The notes under the pieces were generated by a model. It was not told where the DNA came from. It saw only the letters and a program-made list of their open reading frames with translations, and ran no database searches. From positions 1 to 46,202 of the forward strand of contig JAFAQQ010000177.1 of NCBI GenBank assembly GCA_019246335.1: a stretch of DNA of 46,202 nucleotides. The letters run 5' to 3'. Below, in pieces: positions 37,662 through 45,676 of the stretch; the first letter of the stretch is position 1; every line of letters starts with the position of its first letter. Made by a program: the position numbers and the translations under genes. This stretch comes from Actinomycetota bacterium. Lineage in GTDB: Bacteria > Actinomycetota > Thermoleophilia > Solirubrobacterales > Thermoleophilaceae.

Positions 37662-39308
37662 TTGAGTACCCTGAGAGTCAAGGGAGTGGTCGCGGCCGCG
37701 GGGGCCGTCGCACTAGCGCTATTCACCGCTTCGGGCGCGGAGGCCTCGGGGTGCGCGAGCACGTCCTCGCCGTACGCGAGCGCCGTCGCGGGCACGACGG
37801 GCATCGTCAGCTACTGGCGGCTCGGCGAGTCGTCGGGCACCGCCGCATGCGACGCCGTCGGCTCGAACACGGGCACGTACCAGGGCGGATACACGCTCGG
37901 CCAGACCGGCGCCCTCAACGGGGATCCCGACACCGCCCTGGGCTTGAACGGCTCGAACGGGATCGTGAGCGTCCCCCACTCGAGCTCGCTCGACGTCGGG
38001 GACAAGTTCACGCTCGAGGCGTGGGTGAAGCGCGGATCGGTCGGCGGCTCGAACAACCAGGCCGTCGCCTCCCAGCAGGCGAAGGCCTGGCTTCTGATGT
38101 TCAACCCGAGCAACCACCTGGTGCTCCGCGACGCCACCGTTGCCGACGTCGCCTCGTCGAAGGCCACCGTCACCGACAACGCCTGGCACCAGGTGGCCGT
38201 CACCAAGAACGGCAGCGCGGTCCACCTCTACATCGACGGCGTCGACCAGACCGGCTCGGTCAGCAACCAGACGCTTCAGACCAACACCCTGCCGCTGACC
38301 ATCGGGCAGAGCTCGGGCACGTCGTACTGGAACGGCACGATCGACGAGGTCTCGCTCTACAGCCGCGATCTCTCGGCCAGCGAGATCCAGTCCCACTACA
38401 ACCAGGCGACGACCACGCCGTCGCCGACCCCCGCGCCGACTCCGGCGCCCGATCCGGTGATCGGCGTGGCCGGCGACATCGCGTGCGACCCGTCGGACCC
38501 GAACTACAATGGCGGCCTCGGAAACGCCACGAACTGCCACCAGAAGTACACGTCCGACCTGCTCGTCAACACCGGCCTGAGCGGCGTCGTCACGCTCGGC
38601 GACGAGCAGTACGAGGACGGCGCCTACAGCAAGTTCCAGACCGTCTACAACACCACCTGGGGCCGAGCGGTGCAGCTCTCGCACCCCGCGGTCGGCAATC
38701 ACGAGTACCTCACTTCCAACGCGTCCGGCTACTTCGACTACTTCAACGGACCGGGCAACCAGACCGGCGCCGCCGGCGACCGGTCGCAGGGCTACTACAG
38801 CTACGACATCGGCACGTGGCACCTGATCGCGCTCAACTCGAACTGCTCGCAGATCGGGGGCTGCGGCTCGGGCTCGCCGCAGGAGACGTGGCTGCGCAAC
38901 GACCTCGCCACCCACCCCAACAAGTGCACGCTCGCGTACTGGCACCACCCGCGCTTCACCTCGGGGCCCGCGGGCAACTCGGGCAACATGGGCCAGATCT
39001 GGACCGACCTCTACAACGCCAACGCGGACCTGATCCTGTCTGCGCACGACCACCACTACGAGCGCTTCGCTCCTCAGACGCCGGCCCAGGTGGCGGATCC
39101 GAACCGCGGCATTCGCGAGTTCGTCGTGGGCACCGGCGGGAAGAGCCTCGTCGGCTGGGCGAGCAGCCTGCAGCCCAACAGCGAGGTGCGCGACTCGGAC
39201 ACCTACGGGATCCTGCGCCTGACGCTCCATCCCTCGGGCTACGACTGGCAGTTCGTCCCCGAGGCGGGCAAGACGTTCACGGATTCCGGCTCCGCCAGCT
39301 GCCACTAG
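37662..39308 (+). CDS. Secreted LamG-domain metallophosphoesterase (purple-acid-phosphatase-like)
   Basis: A 548-residue exported protein. Signal peptide ~1-29, LamG/concanavalin-like domain ~45-245 (VSYWRLGESSGT, FTLEAWVKRG, HLYIDGV, GTIDEVSLYSRDLSASEI), Pro/Thr linker ~250-264, then a calcineurin-type phosphoesterase 266-548. Metal motifs: GDIAC (271), GDEQYEDG (313), GNHEY (345), YWHHPRF (426) and SAHDHHYERF (460). It hydrolyses phosphate esters outside the cell; the LamG part probably binds a glycan or surface. TTG start at 37662 with GAGGGGG just ahead. Its 3' end overlaps the convergent GNAT gene by 32 bp. Confidence 0.9.
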   Translation: MSTLRVKGVVAAAGAVALALFTASGAEASGCASTSSPYASAVAGTTGIVSYWRLGESSGTAACDAVGSNTGTYQGGYTLGQTGALNGDPDTALGLNGSNGIVSVPHSSSLDVGDKFTLEAWVKRGSVGGSNNQAVASQQAKAWLLMFNPSNHLVLRDATVADVASSKATVTDNAWHQVAVTKNGSAVHLYIDGVDQTGSVSNQTLQTNTLPLTIGQSSGTSYWNGTIDEVSLYSRDLSASEIQSHYNQATTTPSPTPAPTPAPDPVIGVAGDIACDPSDPNYNGGLGNATNCHQKYTSDLLVNTGLSGVVTLGDEQYEDGAYSKFQTVYNTTWGRAVQLSHPAVGNHEYLTSNASGYFDYFNGPGNQTGAAGDRSQGYYSYDIGTWHLIALNSNCSQIGGCGSGSPQETWLRNDLATHPNKCTLAYWHHPRFTSGPAGNSGNMGQIWTDLYNANADLILSAHDHHYERFAPQTPAQVADPNRGIREFVVGTGGKSLVGWASSLQPNSEVRDSDTYGILRLTLHPSGYDWQFVPEAGKTFTDSGSASCH

Positions 39309-40413
39309 GCAGCTGGCGGCGCTGCAGCCTGCCGAGCGTCGCCCTTGCGCGCTTGGCGGCAGTCCGTCCGCGGCGCCACGCGGCGTGCTCGACCCCGCCC
39401 AGCGGCGAGCGCGGGAAGACCTGCAGCCGCACGCGCTCCCGGACCGTCCGCGTCCAGTGCAGCTTGTACTCGTCCGCCTCGCCGAGTAGCTCGTATGACG
39501 TGAAGCCCGCTTCGAAGGCCCGGCGTAGCTCGTCATGGGTCAGGAGCACGCCAGGCCCGAGGCTTCGCGCCTCCGTGTCGAAGCCGCCCTTCAGCACGTA
39601 GCAGGTGCGATCGACCTCGATGCACAGGTCGAAGGCCACGGCGCGCCCGCCGACTCGCAGGAACGCAAGTGTGAGCCAGCCGCGTGTAGCCGCCCACGCG
39701 CAGACCTCGCGGTAGAAGCGCTCCCGAACCGGGTCAGAGGCGATCGCCGTCCCCGCGGCGGACTTCCAGCCCGAGCCCTCGAGCCGGAACCCCTCGTCCA
39801 GCAGGAGGTCCAGATCGCGCGAGCCGTCCTCGTACGCGACCTCCACCTCGCCCTGGTCCTCAAGGCGTCGCCAGCGCCGGCCGATCTCCTTACGGAACTT
39901 GCGCTCGAGGCCGGCCATGAACTCATCGAACGACCCCTCGATCGGCACGTACGGCGCTCGCGTCATCGTGCGCTCGAGTGTCCTCAGGCCCGCCGCCTCG
40001 GCGGTGGAGCGCGCCTCCGCCAGTCCGAGCGCTTCGCGGTCGAGGAACCCGAGGTCCGCACGCCGCCGGACCCGCCGGAAGAGCTCCTCGGCGAGCGCGA
40101 CGGCCGCTTCGGCATCCTCGGCCACGGGTCCGAAGAGCGGCGTCTGCCAGTTGGTCGCGGACCTCAGAACACCGCGCCGGCGCTCGAGCGGCAACACGCC
40201 CGCGAGGCGATCCCCCCTACGCACGACGATGGCGACGGGTTGCCCGGTCGCGAACGCGCGCCAGTACGCGTCGATCCATCCAGGGCGCGAGAACGGCGGC
40301 ACCGCCGCCCGGTCCGCGAGCTCGTCCCACTCCGCCCGATCGACGGCGCCCGCCTCGCAGAGCTCGGTCCTCTGGCGGAGCGCCGTGCCGGACTGCGCTT
40401 CCCGGGTCGCCAC
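39277..40413 (-). CDS. GNAT/FemAB-like acyltransferase (CelD-like)
   Basis: A ~378-residue protein of the CelD/FemAB-like GNAT superfamily. WDELADRAAVPPFSRPGWIDAYWRAFATG near the N-terminus, VLPLERRRGVLRS, then FMAGLERKFRKEIGRRWRRLED, LAFLRVGGRAVAFDLCIEVD and ARSLGPGVLLTHDELRRAFEAGFTSYELLGEADEYK. The same layout as the protein at 19966. It probably transfers an acyl or aminoacyl group to an envelope glycan or lipid-linked precursor. GTG 40413 is taken because TATGTT lies 8 nt upstream; longer in-frame starts would run into the divergent gene at 40450. Confidence 0.78.
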   Translation of the reverse strand: MATREAQSGTALRQRTELCEAGAVDRAEWDELADRAAVPPFSRPGWIDAYWRAFATGQPVAIVVRRGDRLAGVLPLERRRGVLRSATNWQTPLFGPVAEDAEAAVALAEELFRRVRRRADLGFLDREALGLAEARSTAEAAGLRTLERTMTRAPYVPIEGSFDEFMAGLERKFRKEIGRRWRRLEDQGEVEVAYEDGSRDLDLLLDEGFRLEGSGWKSAAGTAIASDPVRERFYREVCAWAATRGWLTLAFLRVGGRAVAFDLCIEVDRTCYVLKGGFDTEARSLGPGVLLTHDELRRAFEAGFTSYELLGEADEYKLHWTRTVRERVRLQVFPRSPLGGVEHAAWRRGRTAAKRARATLGRLQRRQLPSGSWRSRNP

Positions 40414-40421
40414 GGGCGCAC

Positions 40422-40427
40422 AACATA
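40422..40427 (-). promoter_or_regulatory. Putative -10 of the 39277-40413 gene (leaderless)
   Basis: Minus-strand TATGTT, 8 nt, GTG (40413). It lies in a 36-bp divergent gap. Confidence 0.4.
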
Positions 40428-40449
40428 GGGACCGGTTCGGAGGCCGCCG

Positions 40450-41604
40450 GTGAGCCGTCGCCTCCGTTACGACGTCGGGCCGGATCAGCGACACCCTGCC
40501 GCGGGCGGGCGGGGCCTCGTGCCGCGAGTGGTCGGGGTGGACCCGCAATCCGACCCCCGCTGGGACGAGCTGGTCCGGCGGCATCCGCGAGCGGGCGCCT
40601 ACCACCTCGGCGCCTGGGCGCCGATCCTCGCCGGGTCCTACGGCTACGAGCCCGCATACCTGGCGCTCGAGACGAGCGACGGGCGCCTGACCGGGGCGCT
40701 GCCGCTGATGAAGACGCGCGGGCTCCTCACCGGGCGCAGGCTGCGATCGCTGCCCGTCGTGCCCCCGGCCGGTCCGCTCGCCGAGTCCGATGAGGGGATC
40801 GCGCTACTCGTCGAGTCGGCATGCCGGCTGACGGACGACTGGGGGAAGGTCTGGACTCTCCACTCCCGCGAGGCCGCCCACGACGGCCTCTGCATGAAGC
40901 TACGGCCGGTGCCGAAGCACCCGACGTGGGTGCTCGAGCTGCCGGGTGACGTCGAGGAGATGCGGAGGGGCTGGAAGAGGACCGCGAACAACCTCTTCCG
41001 GGGTATCCGCCGGGCCGAGCGGGACGGAGTGACCGTCCGCGAGGGCACGGCGCAGGACGACCTCAAGGCCTTCTACGCCCTGTACGCGCGAACCATGCGG
41101 CGCAGGACCACGCTCCCGAGGCCGTATCGCCAGCTGGCGCTGGATCGCGAGCTCCTCGGCCCCCCGGGCGCCTTCCGGTTGTTCGTGGCGGAGCACGGGG
41201 GCGAGATCGTCGCCGGCGGGGTCTTCCACTCCTTCCGCGGGACGCTCGACCTCCTCTACAACGGGAGTGACGAGCGGCGTCTCGACGTCCGCCCGAACCA
41301 CGCTCTCTACTGGCACGCGATCGAGTGGGCGGCGACCCATGGCCACTCCGAGATCGACTTCGGCCACGCCCGACCGGGTTCCTCGCTGGCGCGCTTCAAG
41401 GCGCAGTGGGGCGCCGTCGAGGTGCCCGAGTACCGCTACGACTATCTGCCGGTCGGCGCCGCAACGAGCTCGGGCGACGAGCCACGGGGCCGCCCGGAGA
41501 TCCTTCAGGGCCGCGGTCGCAAGGGGATCGTCGAGCGCGTCTGGCCGCGGCTGCCGCTCGCCGTCACCCGCCTCGCGGGCAGGATCGCCTACCGCTACGT
41601 GTAG
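40450..41604 (+). CDS. FemAB-like GNAT-fold protein (peptidoglycan/EPS aminoacyl or acyl transferase)
   Basis: A 384-residue FemAB-family-like protein. RWDELVRRHPRAGAYHLGAWAPIL, LPLMKTRGLLTGRRLRSLP, RGWKRTANNLFRGIRRAERDGV as the phosphate/tRNA-like binding helix, LFVAEHGGEIVAGGVFHSF, and the ending EIDFGHARPGSSLARFKAQWGA, typical of the FemAB proteins associated with exopolysaccharide (PEP-CTERM/XrtA-type) loci. GTG 40450 has GGAGG six bases ahead. It is divergent from the related gene at 39277, so the two probably arose from an old duplication and act in the same process. Confidence 0.82.
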   Translation: MSRRLRYDVGPDQRHPAAGGRGLVPRVVGVDPQSDPRWDELVRRHPRAGAYHLGAWAPILAGSYGYEPAYLALETSDGRLTGALPLMKTRGLLTGRRLRSLPVVPPAGPLAESDEGIALLVESACRLTDDWGKVWTLHSREAAHDGLCMKLRPVPKHPTWVLELPGDVEEMRRGWKRTANNLFRGIRRAERDGVTVREGTAQDDLKAFYALYARTMRRRTTLPRPYRQLALDRELLGPPGAFRLFVAEHGGEIVAGGVFHSFRGTLDLLYNGSDERRLDVRPNHALYWHAIEWAATHGHSEIDFGHARPGSSLARFKAQWGAVEVPEYRYDYLPVGAATSSGDEPRGRPEILQGRGRKGIVERVWPRLPLAVTRLAGRIAYRYV

Positions 41605-41778
41605 ATGACTGATCCCAAACCCCTGCACCCCTGGATGCCGGCTGCAAATCGTCGCTGGGCGTGCGTCCTCGGGCTCGTCCATGCATTCATGCATGAACTT
41701 CGCCCTGCGTCCTGCGCCAGCTTGATTTTCGCCGCCCCAGGGGCACACGGATTCGGAATCAATCATCAGGGCGGCCGG
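41605..41778. other. Convergent intergenic region with palindromes, no gene seen
   Basis: A 174-bp gap between two convergent genes, less GC-rich than its surroundings. It holds TTCATGCATGAA (41686-41697, perfect 12-bp palindrome), GCCCCAGGGGC (41734-41744) and GATTCGGAATC (41750-41760). None has a T-tract that would make it a standard terminator. I see no convincing coding sequence or RNA gene. Confidence 0.45.
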
Positions 41779-42141
41779 CTACCGCGCGCCGGCGCGCGCC
41801 AGCTGGCGCTCGATCACGTTCCCCACCAGCTTCACGACCGCGGCCTCGCCCGACACGTTCACGTGCCCGCGCCGGTACGCATCGAGCCAGTGCCGGAGGG
41901 ACCCCGCGCGCGCGAGCTCGTTGAAGTGCGAGCGCGGGATCGAGATCTGGATGCGGGCGTCCGCGGCTGGATCCCGGGCGATCCGCGGCCCGGGCAGTTC
42001 TACGCGCCAGACCGGAGCGTCCGCTCCGCGGGCCCGCAGCTCCAGCTTGACCACCGCCTTGAGCTGTCGAAGCGCGGGCACCTCCTGGCCGAACCGCTCC
42101 ACCGCCTGCTCGATCAGCGCTCGCGTGTCGCCCGCCGACAT
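41779..42141 (-). CDS. Small SCP2-like domain protein
   Basis: A 120-residue soluble protein. The C-terminal half (RIQISIPRSHFNELARAGSL, DAYRRGHVNVSGEAAVVKLVG) has the pattern of the SCP2 sterol-carrier fold: strand, helix with a small-residue turn, then G-x-V-x-V-S-G. SCP2 domains bind lipids or acyl-CoAs. The match is partial and the N-terminus is generic, so the call is moderate. It lies 44 bp downstream of the Nudix-MFS gene on the same strand, probably the same transcript. Confidence 0.55.
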   Translation of the reverse strand: MSAGDTRALIEQAVERFGQEVPALRQLKAVVKLELRARGADAPVWRVELPGPRIARDPAADARIQISIPRSHFNELARAGSLRHWLDAYRRGHVNVSGEAAVVKLVGNVIERQLARAGAR

Positions 42142-42185
42142 CGCGCGGGATTCTTGCGGAAACGCGCTGGCGGGGAGCCGGAGCG

Positions 42186-44261
42186 TCAGGCGCTGGCAGC
42201 GGCCGCGGCGGCGTTCTGGATCTGCTGCGGATGCCGCCGCATGGTGAAGGCGAGCGGGATGGCCAAGAGCTCGCAGAGGGCGGCGACGCGAAACGCGTCG
42301 GCATACGAGCTTCGGGCGGCGTCGGCGGCGAGGTTCGCGACCTGCTTCTGCACGGTCGTGCGCGGGATGAGCCGCCGGTAGTGCGGCTGGTTCGGGTCCG
42401 CGAACGCGCGCCCGATCAACCTCCGCTGCTTCTTCGGCTTCAGGCCGTGCGCTCTGGTGACCTGCACCGCCCGCGCCTGGGCCTTAGGGATGTTGTTGTT
42501 GATCGCTCCGGTGAAGACGGCAACCAGGATCGCGATGCCCAGCGCAAAGCCGAGTTGGCGCGCCATGTTCACGATTCCGGACGCGAGCCCCACCTCCTGG
42601 CCGGGGACCGAGCCCATCGCGCCCACGTTGAGCGACGGGAAGGCCGCCCCCATGCCTGCGCCCATGAGGACGAGGGCCGGCAGCACGCGGCCGTAGACCG
42701 CGTGCGCGGGCAGGTCGGCGACCCACAGCAACCCAGCTCCCATCGCGACCAGGGCCGCCACAGCCATGATCCTCGGCTGGACGCGGTCGGCGAAGCGTCC
42801 GACGATCGGTGCGACGAACAGGCCGACCAGCGGGATCGGAGAGATCGCGAACGCCGCGGTGAGCTGCGAGTAGCCCCACATGTTCTGGAACGCGAGGACG
42901 AGCAGGAACAGGACGCCCATGACCCCGGCTGCGAAGAGCACGAACGCGCCGCTCGCGCCCATGAACTGACCGTTGCGGGTCAGCCGGTCGGTGAGCATCG
43001 GGAACCGGCCGGTCCGCTGGGAGATCACGAAAGCCACCGTCAGTGCCACGGAGACGACGAACAGGCCCACGATCTCCGCCGAGCCCCACCCCTTCGTGTT
43101 CGCCTCCACCAGGCCGTAGGTCAGCGCCGCCACGGCGCCGCCGAGCGTGACCATGCCGACCAGGTCGATGCGCCTGTTGGCGTGGAGGTCGTACGTCTCG
43201 GGCATGACCCTGATCGCCAGCAGGACGCCCGCGACACCGATCGGTACGTTGATGAGGAAGATCCAGTGCCAGCTCGCGTACTGGACCAGCACGCCTCCAA
43301 GCGGAGGTCCGATCGCCGCGGCCGTGTTGGCGACGACGGCCAGCAGCGCGAGGCCGAGCCCGCGCTGATGCGGAGGGAAGATGATCGCGGCGATGGCCAG
43401 CGCGAGCGGAGCCAGGATCCCCGCGCCCACAGCCTGCAGGACGCGGAAGCCGATGAGCGCCCCGATCGTCGGGGATAGCGCGCACAGGAGCGATCCGACG
43501 GTGAAGACCGCCATCCCGATGAGGAAGAACCGCTTCCGGCCGAACTGGTCGGCGAGACGCCCCATCGAGACCAGCAGGACGGCGAACATGATGTTGTAGG
43601 CGTTCAGCACCCACGACACGGTGTCCACGCCGGCGTGGAGCTTGCGCTGGAGGGTGGGAATCGTGATGTTCACGATCGTCACGTCGATCAGCGCCATGAA
43701 CAGGCCGACCATCGTGACCGCGAAGATCTTCCACTTGCGCGCGTAGAGGTACTCGGGGTCGGGGTTGCGGCGGCCCTGCATCGCGGCCGGGGCGTCGGTC
43801 GGCACCTGGTCGGCGACAGCGGTGGAGGAGGGAGCGGTGGCGGCCGCCGGCGCGGCCCCGTCCAGCGCCGCCAGGACCTCCCGGTCGCGGTCGTAGCTCA
43901 GGCGCGCCAGCGCCTCGTGAGGGGGAAGCCACTCGATCTCGTCGACCTCGTGGTCGGGCAGGAACCGCCCGCCCACCGGCGTCATCAGCCAGTAGCGGAC
44001 GAGCTTGAAGCGTCCGTGCGCGTCCTCATACGTGGTCTCGCCGATCTCCCGGCCGATCGCGACCCGCAGGCCGGTCTCCTCCTCGACCTCGCGCACCGCC
44101 GCCTGCTCGAACCCCTCGCCGGGGTCGAGCTTTCCCTTTGGCAGGGTCCAGTCGTCGTACTTCGGCCGGTGAATCACGGCGACCTCCGGATTCCCGTCCG
44201 CTCCGAGACGCCGGACGATGCCACCGGCCGCCTGGACCTCGATCTCCGAGCCGCGCGCCAC
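42186..44261 (-). CDS. Nudix hydrolase fused to a 14-helix MFS (DHA2) transporter
   Basis: A continuous 691-residue reading frame. Residues ~5-130 are a Nudix domain: GKLDPGE (43-49), then REVEEETGL (57-65), which together complete the GX5EX7REUXEEXGU box. A Pro/Ala/Thr linker (~133-165) leads to a full MFS transporter (~172-691) with 14 hydrophobic helices, motif A as GRLADQFGRKR and motif C-like GPPLGG, like EmrB/QacA drug exporters. Nudix enzymes cleave nucleoside diphosphate derivatives. I know of no standard fusion of this kind. An internal ATG (the M of MQGRRNP, ~residue 160) could also start the transporter alone. GTG start 44261, 3 nt after the phosphoesterase stop. Confidence 0.85.
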   Translation of the reverse strand: MARGSEIEVQAAGGIVRRLGADGNPEVAVIHRPKYDDWTLPKGKLDPGEGFEQAAVREVEEETGLRVAIGREIGETTYEDAHGRFKLVRYWLMTPVGGRFLPDHEVDEIEWLPPHEALARLSYDRDREVLAALDGAAPAAATAPSSTAVADQVPTDAPAAMQGRRNPDPEYLYARKWKIFAVTMVGLFMALIDVTIVNITIPTLQRKLHAGVDTVSWVLNAYNIMFAVLLVSMGRLADQFGRKRFFLIGMAVFTVGSLLCALSPTIGALIGFRVLQAVGAGILAPLALAIAAIIFPPHQRGLGLALLAVVANTAAAIGPPLGGVLVQYASWHWIFLINVPIGVAGVLLAIRVMPETYDLHANRRIDLVGMVTLGGAVAALTYGLVEANTKGWGSAEIVGLFVVSVALTVAFVISQRTGRFPMLTDRLTRNGQFMGASGAFVLFAAGVMGVLFLLVLAFQNMWGYSQLTAAFAISPIPLVGLFVAPIVGRFADRVQPRIMAVAALVAMGAGLLWVADLPAHAVYGRVLPALVLMGAGMGAAFPSLNVGAMGSVPGQEVGLASGIVNMARQLGFALGIAILVAVFTGAINNNIPKAQARAVQVTRAHGLKPKKQRRLIGRAFADPNQPHYRRLIPRTTVQKQVANLAADAARSSYADAFRVAALCELLAIPLAFTMRRHPQQIQNAAAAAASA

Positions 44262-44264
44262 GGG

Positions 44265-45665
44265 CTACCCGCCCCCCAGGCAGACGATGAAGCTCCGGTG
44301 GCGGGTCGCCCTCCTGCCAAACCGGTCGACCGCTGTGGCCAGCAGGTCATGCCTTCCCGCGCTGAGCGAACCCGCGTGGACCGTGAACGCGAAGCGCCGG
44401 CTGTGAGACCTCTTCAGCCGATGGCCGTCGAGCTTCACCGTGACCGTTCGCGGGCCCGCCGCGCTGGTCCGTGCGTGAAATCGCACGTCCCCCCGCACGC
44501 AGCCCGCCCGCGGAACGTCGTCGAAGCGGACGCGGGGGGGCGGGATCTCATTCACCTTGTGCCCGCTGGGATTGGTGAAGATGTCCGAGCCGAACGGCCG
44601 CAGGCCTGCCGCGGCTGCGTAACCGAGGTGGCCGAGGCCGAAAGTGTCCTCCACGCTGCGAAGCAGCGAGTAGTGGTTGTACTCCTGGCTTGTCTGCGTG
44701 CCGGGCTTGATGTAGGGCGAGAGTAGGACCGCGCCGGTCTCGCCCCCGCCGGAGCCCGGCGTCGGACCGCCGTTGTTGGGTGTGTTCGGGCCCTGCACCT
44801 CACCGCAGCAAGACGCCGCACCCGTCGCCGACTCGTCGAAGATCACGGCGAGCAGACCGTCCTTCTTGTACGCGGGCGAGGAGGTGATCTTCGGCACCCA
44901 TTTCTCGAGGAAGCCGTTGGCGCTGACGAGTCCGCCGGCCTCGCCGTCAACGCACGGGGAGTCGTGCCCGTCGTGGCAGAGGTTCGGTGTGATGAACACG
45001 TAGCTGGGCGTCTTGCTCTCGGTCGCGAGGGCCGCGTCGAGCGCGGTCAGCGGATGGACGTGGTCCGAGCAGCGCGCGTCGCTGTCGATTATCGAATGGA
45101 AGTACATGAACGGGTCGTGCCGCATCGCGTACTGGTCCCCCTTGGACGCGGTCTGCGAGTTGTCCTTCGACCCGACCGCCGGATGGCCGTCGTTACAGCT
45201 CGTGCCGTCGCGCGAGGGGTCGTTTCCCATGTCCTCCATGAACCCGCCCCAGGTGCGCCCCGCGCCCTCCAGCTGGTCGGCCACCGTTGGCACGGCCGTG
45301 GGATAGACGCTTCCGACGCCGATCGCCTGGCCGTTGGCCCCGCCCGGGGAGCCCGTGAAATCGACGTAGAGGGGCGCATCCGCCTGCGTGTAGGGGTTCG
45401 GGCCCTGACCGCTCGCCAGGGCTATGTAGTTGTCGAGGCTCTCGTGGCCGATCCCGAAGTAGCCCGGCACGAACGCGCCTTCGGCGCGCAGCGTGTGCGC
45501 TAGATAGGGCGCCGGCGAGCTGGTCCCGAACGACTTCGCCTGATCCTGGTTTTCGAGGACCACGATGAACACGTGCTTGATCGGGGGCAGCCCTGCGGCG
45601 GCGCTGCCGGGCGCCAGCGCCGCCGCGAGCGCGACGCACATGAGCGTGCAGGCCAGCCTCCGCAA
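44265..45665 (-). CDS. Secreted phosphoesterase (PF04185 phospholipase C/acid phosphatase family)
   Basis: A 466-residue exported protein. Signal peptide ~1-24 (ending GSAAA), phosphoesterase domain ~28-375: HVFIVVLENQ (metal Glu/Asn), FGIGHESLDNYIALASGQ, MRHDPFMYF, FITPNLCHDGHD, VIFDES and GAVLLSPYIKPG. A C-terminal Ig-like/beta module (~385-466) ends CLGGG. The family includes bacterial phospholipases C and acid phosphatases, acting outside the cell on phospholipids or phosphate esters. Two Cys pairs in the catalytic part suggest disulfides. Followed after 3 nt by the Nudix-MFS gene, so co-transcribed. Confidence 0.88.
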   Translation of the reverse strand: MRRLACTLMCVALAAALAPGSAAAGLPPIKHVFIVVLENQDQAKSFGTSSPAPYLAHTLRAEGAFVPGYFGIGHESLDNYIALASGQGPNPYTQADAPLYVDFTGSPGGANGQAIGVGSVYPTAVPTVADQLEGAGRTWGGFMEDMGNDPSRDGTSCNDGHPAVGSKDNSQTASKGDQYAMRHDPFMYFHSIIDSDARCSDHVHPLTALDAALATESKTPSYVFITPNLCHDGHDSPCVDGEAGGLVSANGFLEKWVPKITSSPAYKKDGLLAVIFDESATGAASCCGEVQGPNTPNNGGPTPGSGGGETGAVLLSPYIKPGTQTSQEYNHYSLLRSVEDTFGLGHLGYAAAAGLRPFGSDIFTNPSGHKVNEIPPPRVRFDDVPRAGCVRGDVRFHARTSAAGPRTVTVKLDGHRLKRSHSRRFAFTVHAGSLSAGRHDLLATAVDRFGRRATRHRSFIVCLGGG

Positions 45666-45676
45666 GGGGCCGGTCC

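Noticed and set aside
41605-41778. Rho-independent terminator between convergent genes
   Set aside because: Palindromes are present but loops are too small or no T-tract follows.
42231-43478. Plus-strand charged open frame opposite the MFS region
   Set aside because: Antisense of hydrophobic codons gives such charged frames; no motif or start signal.
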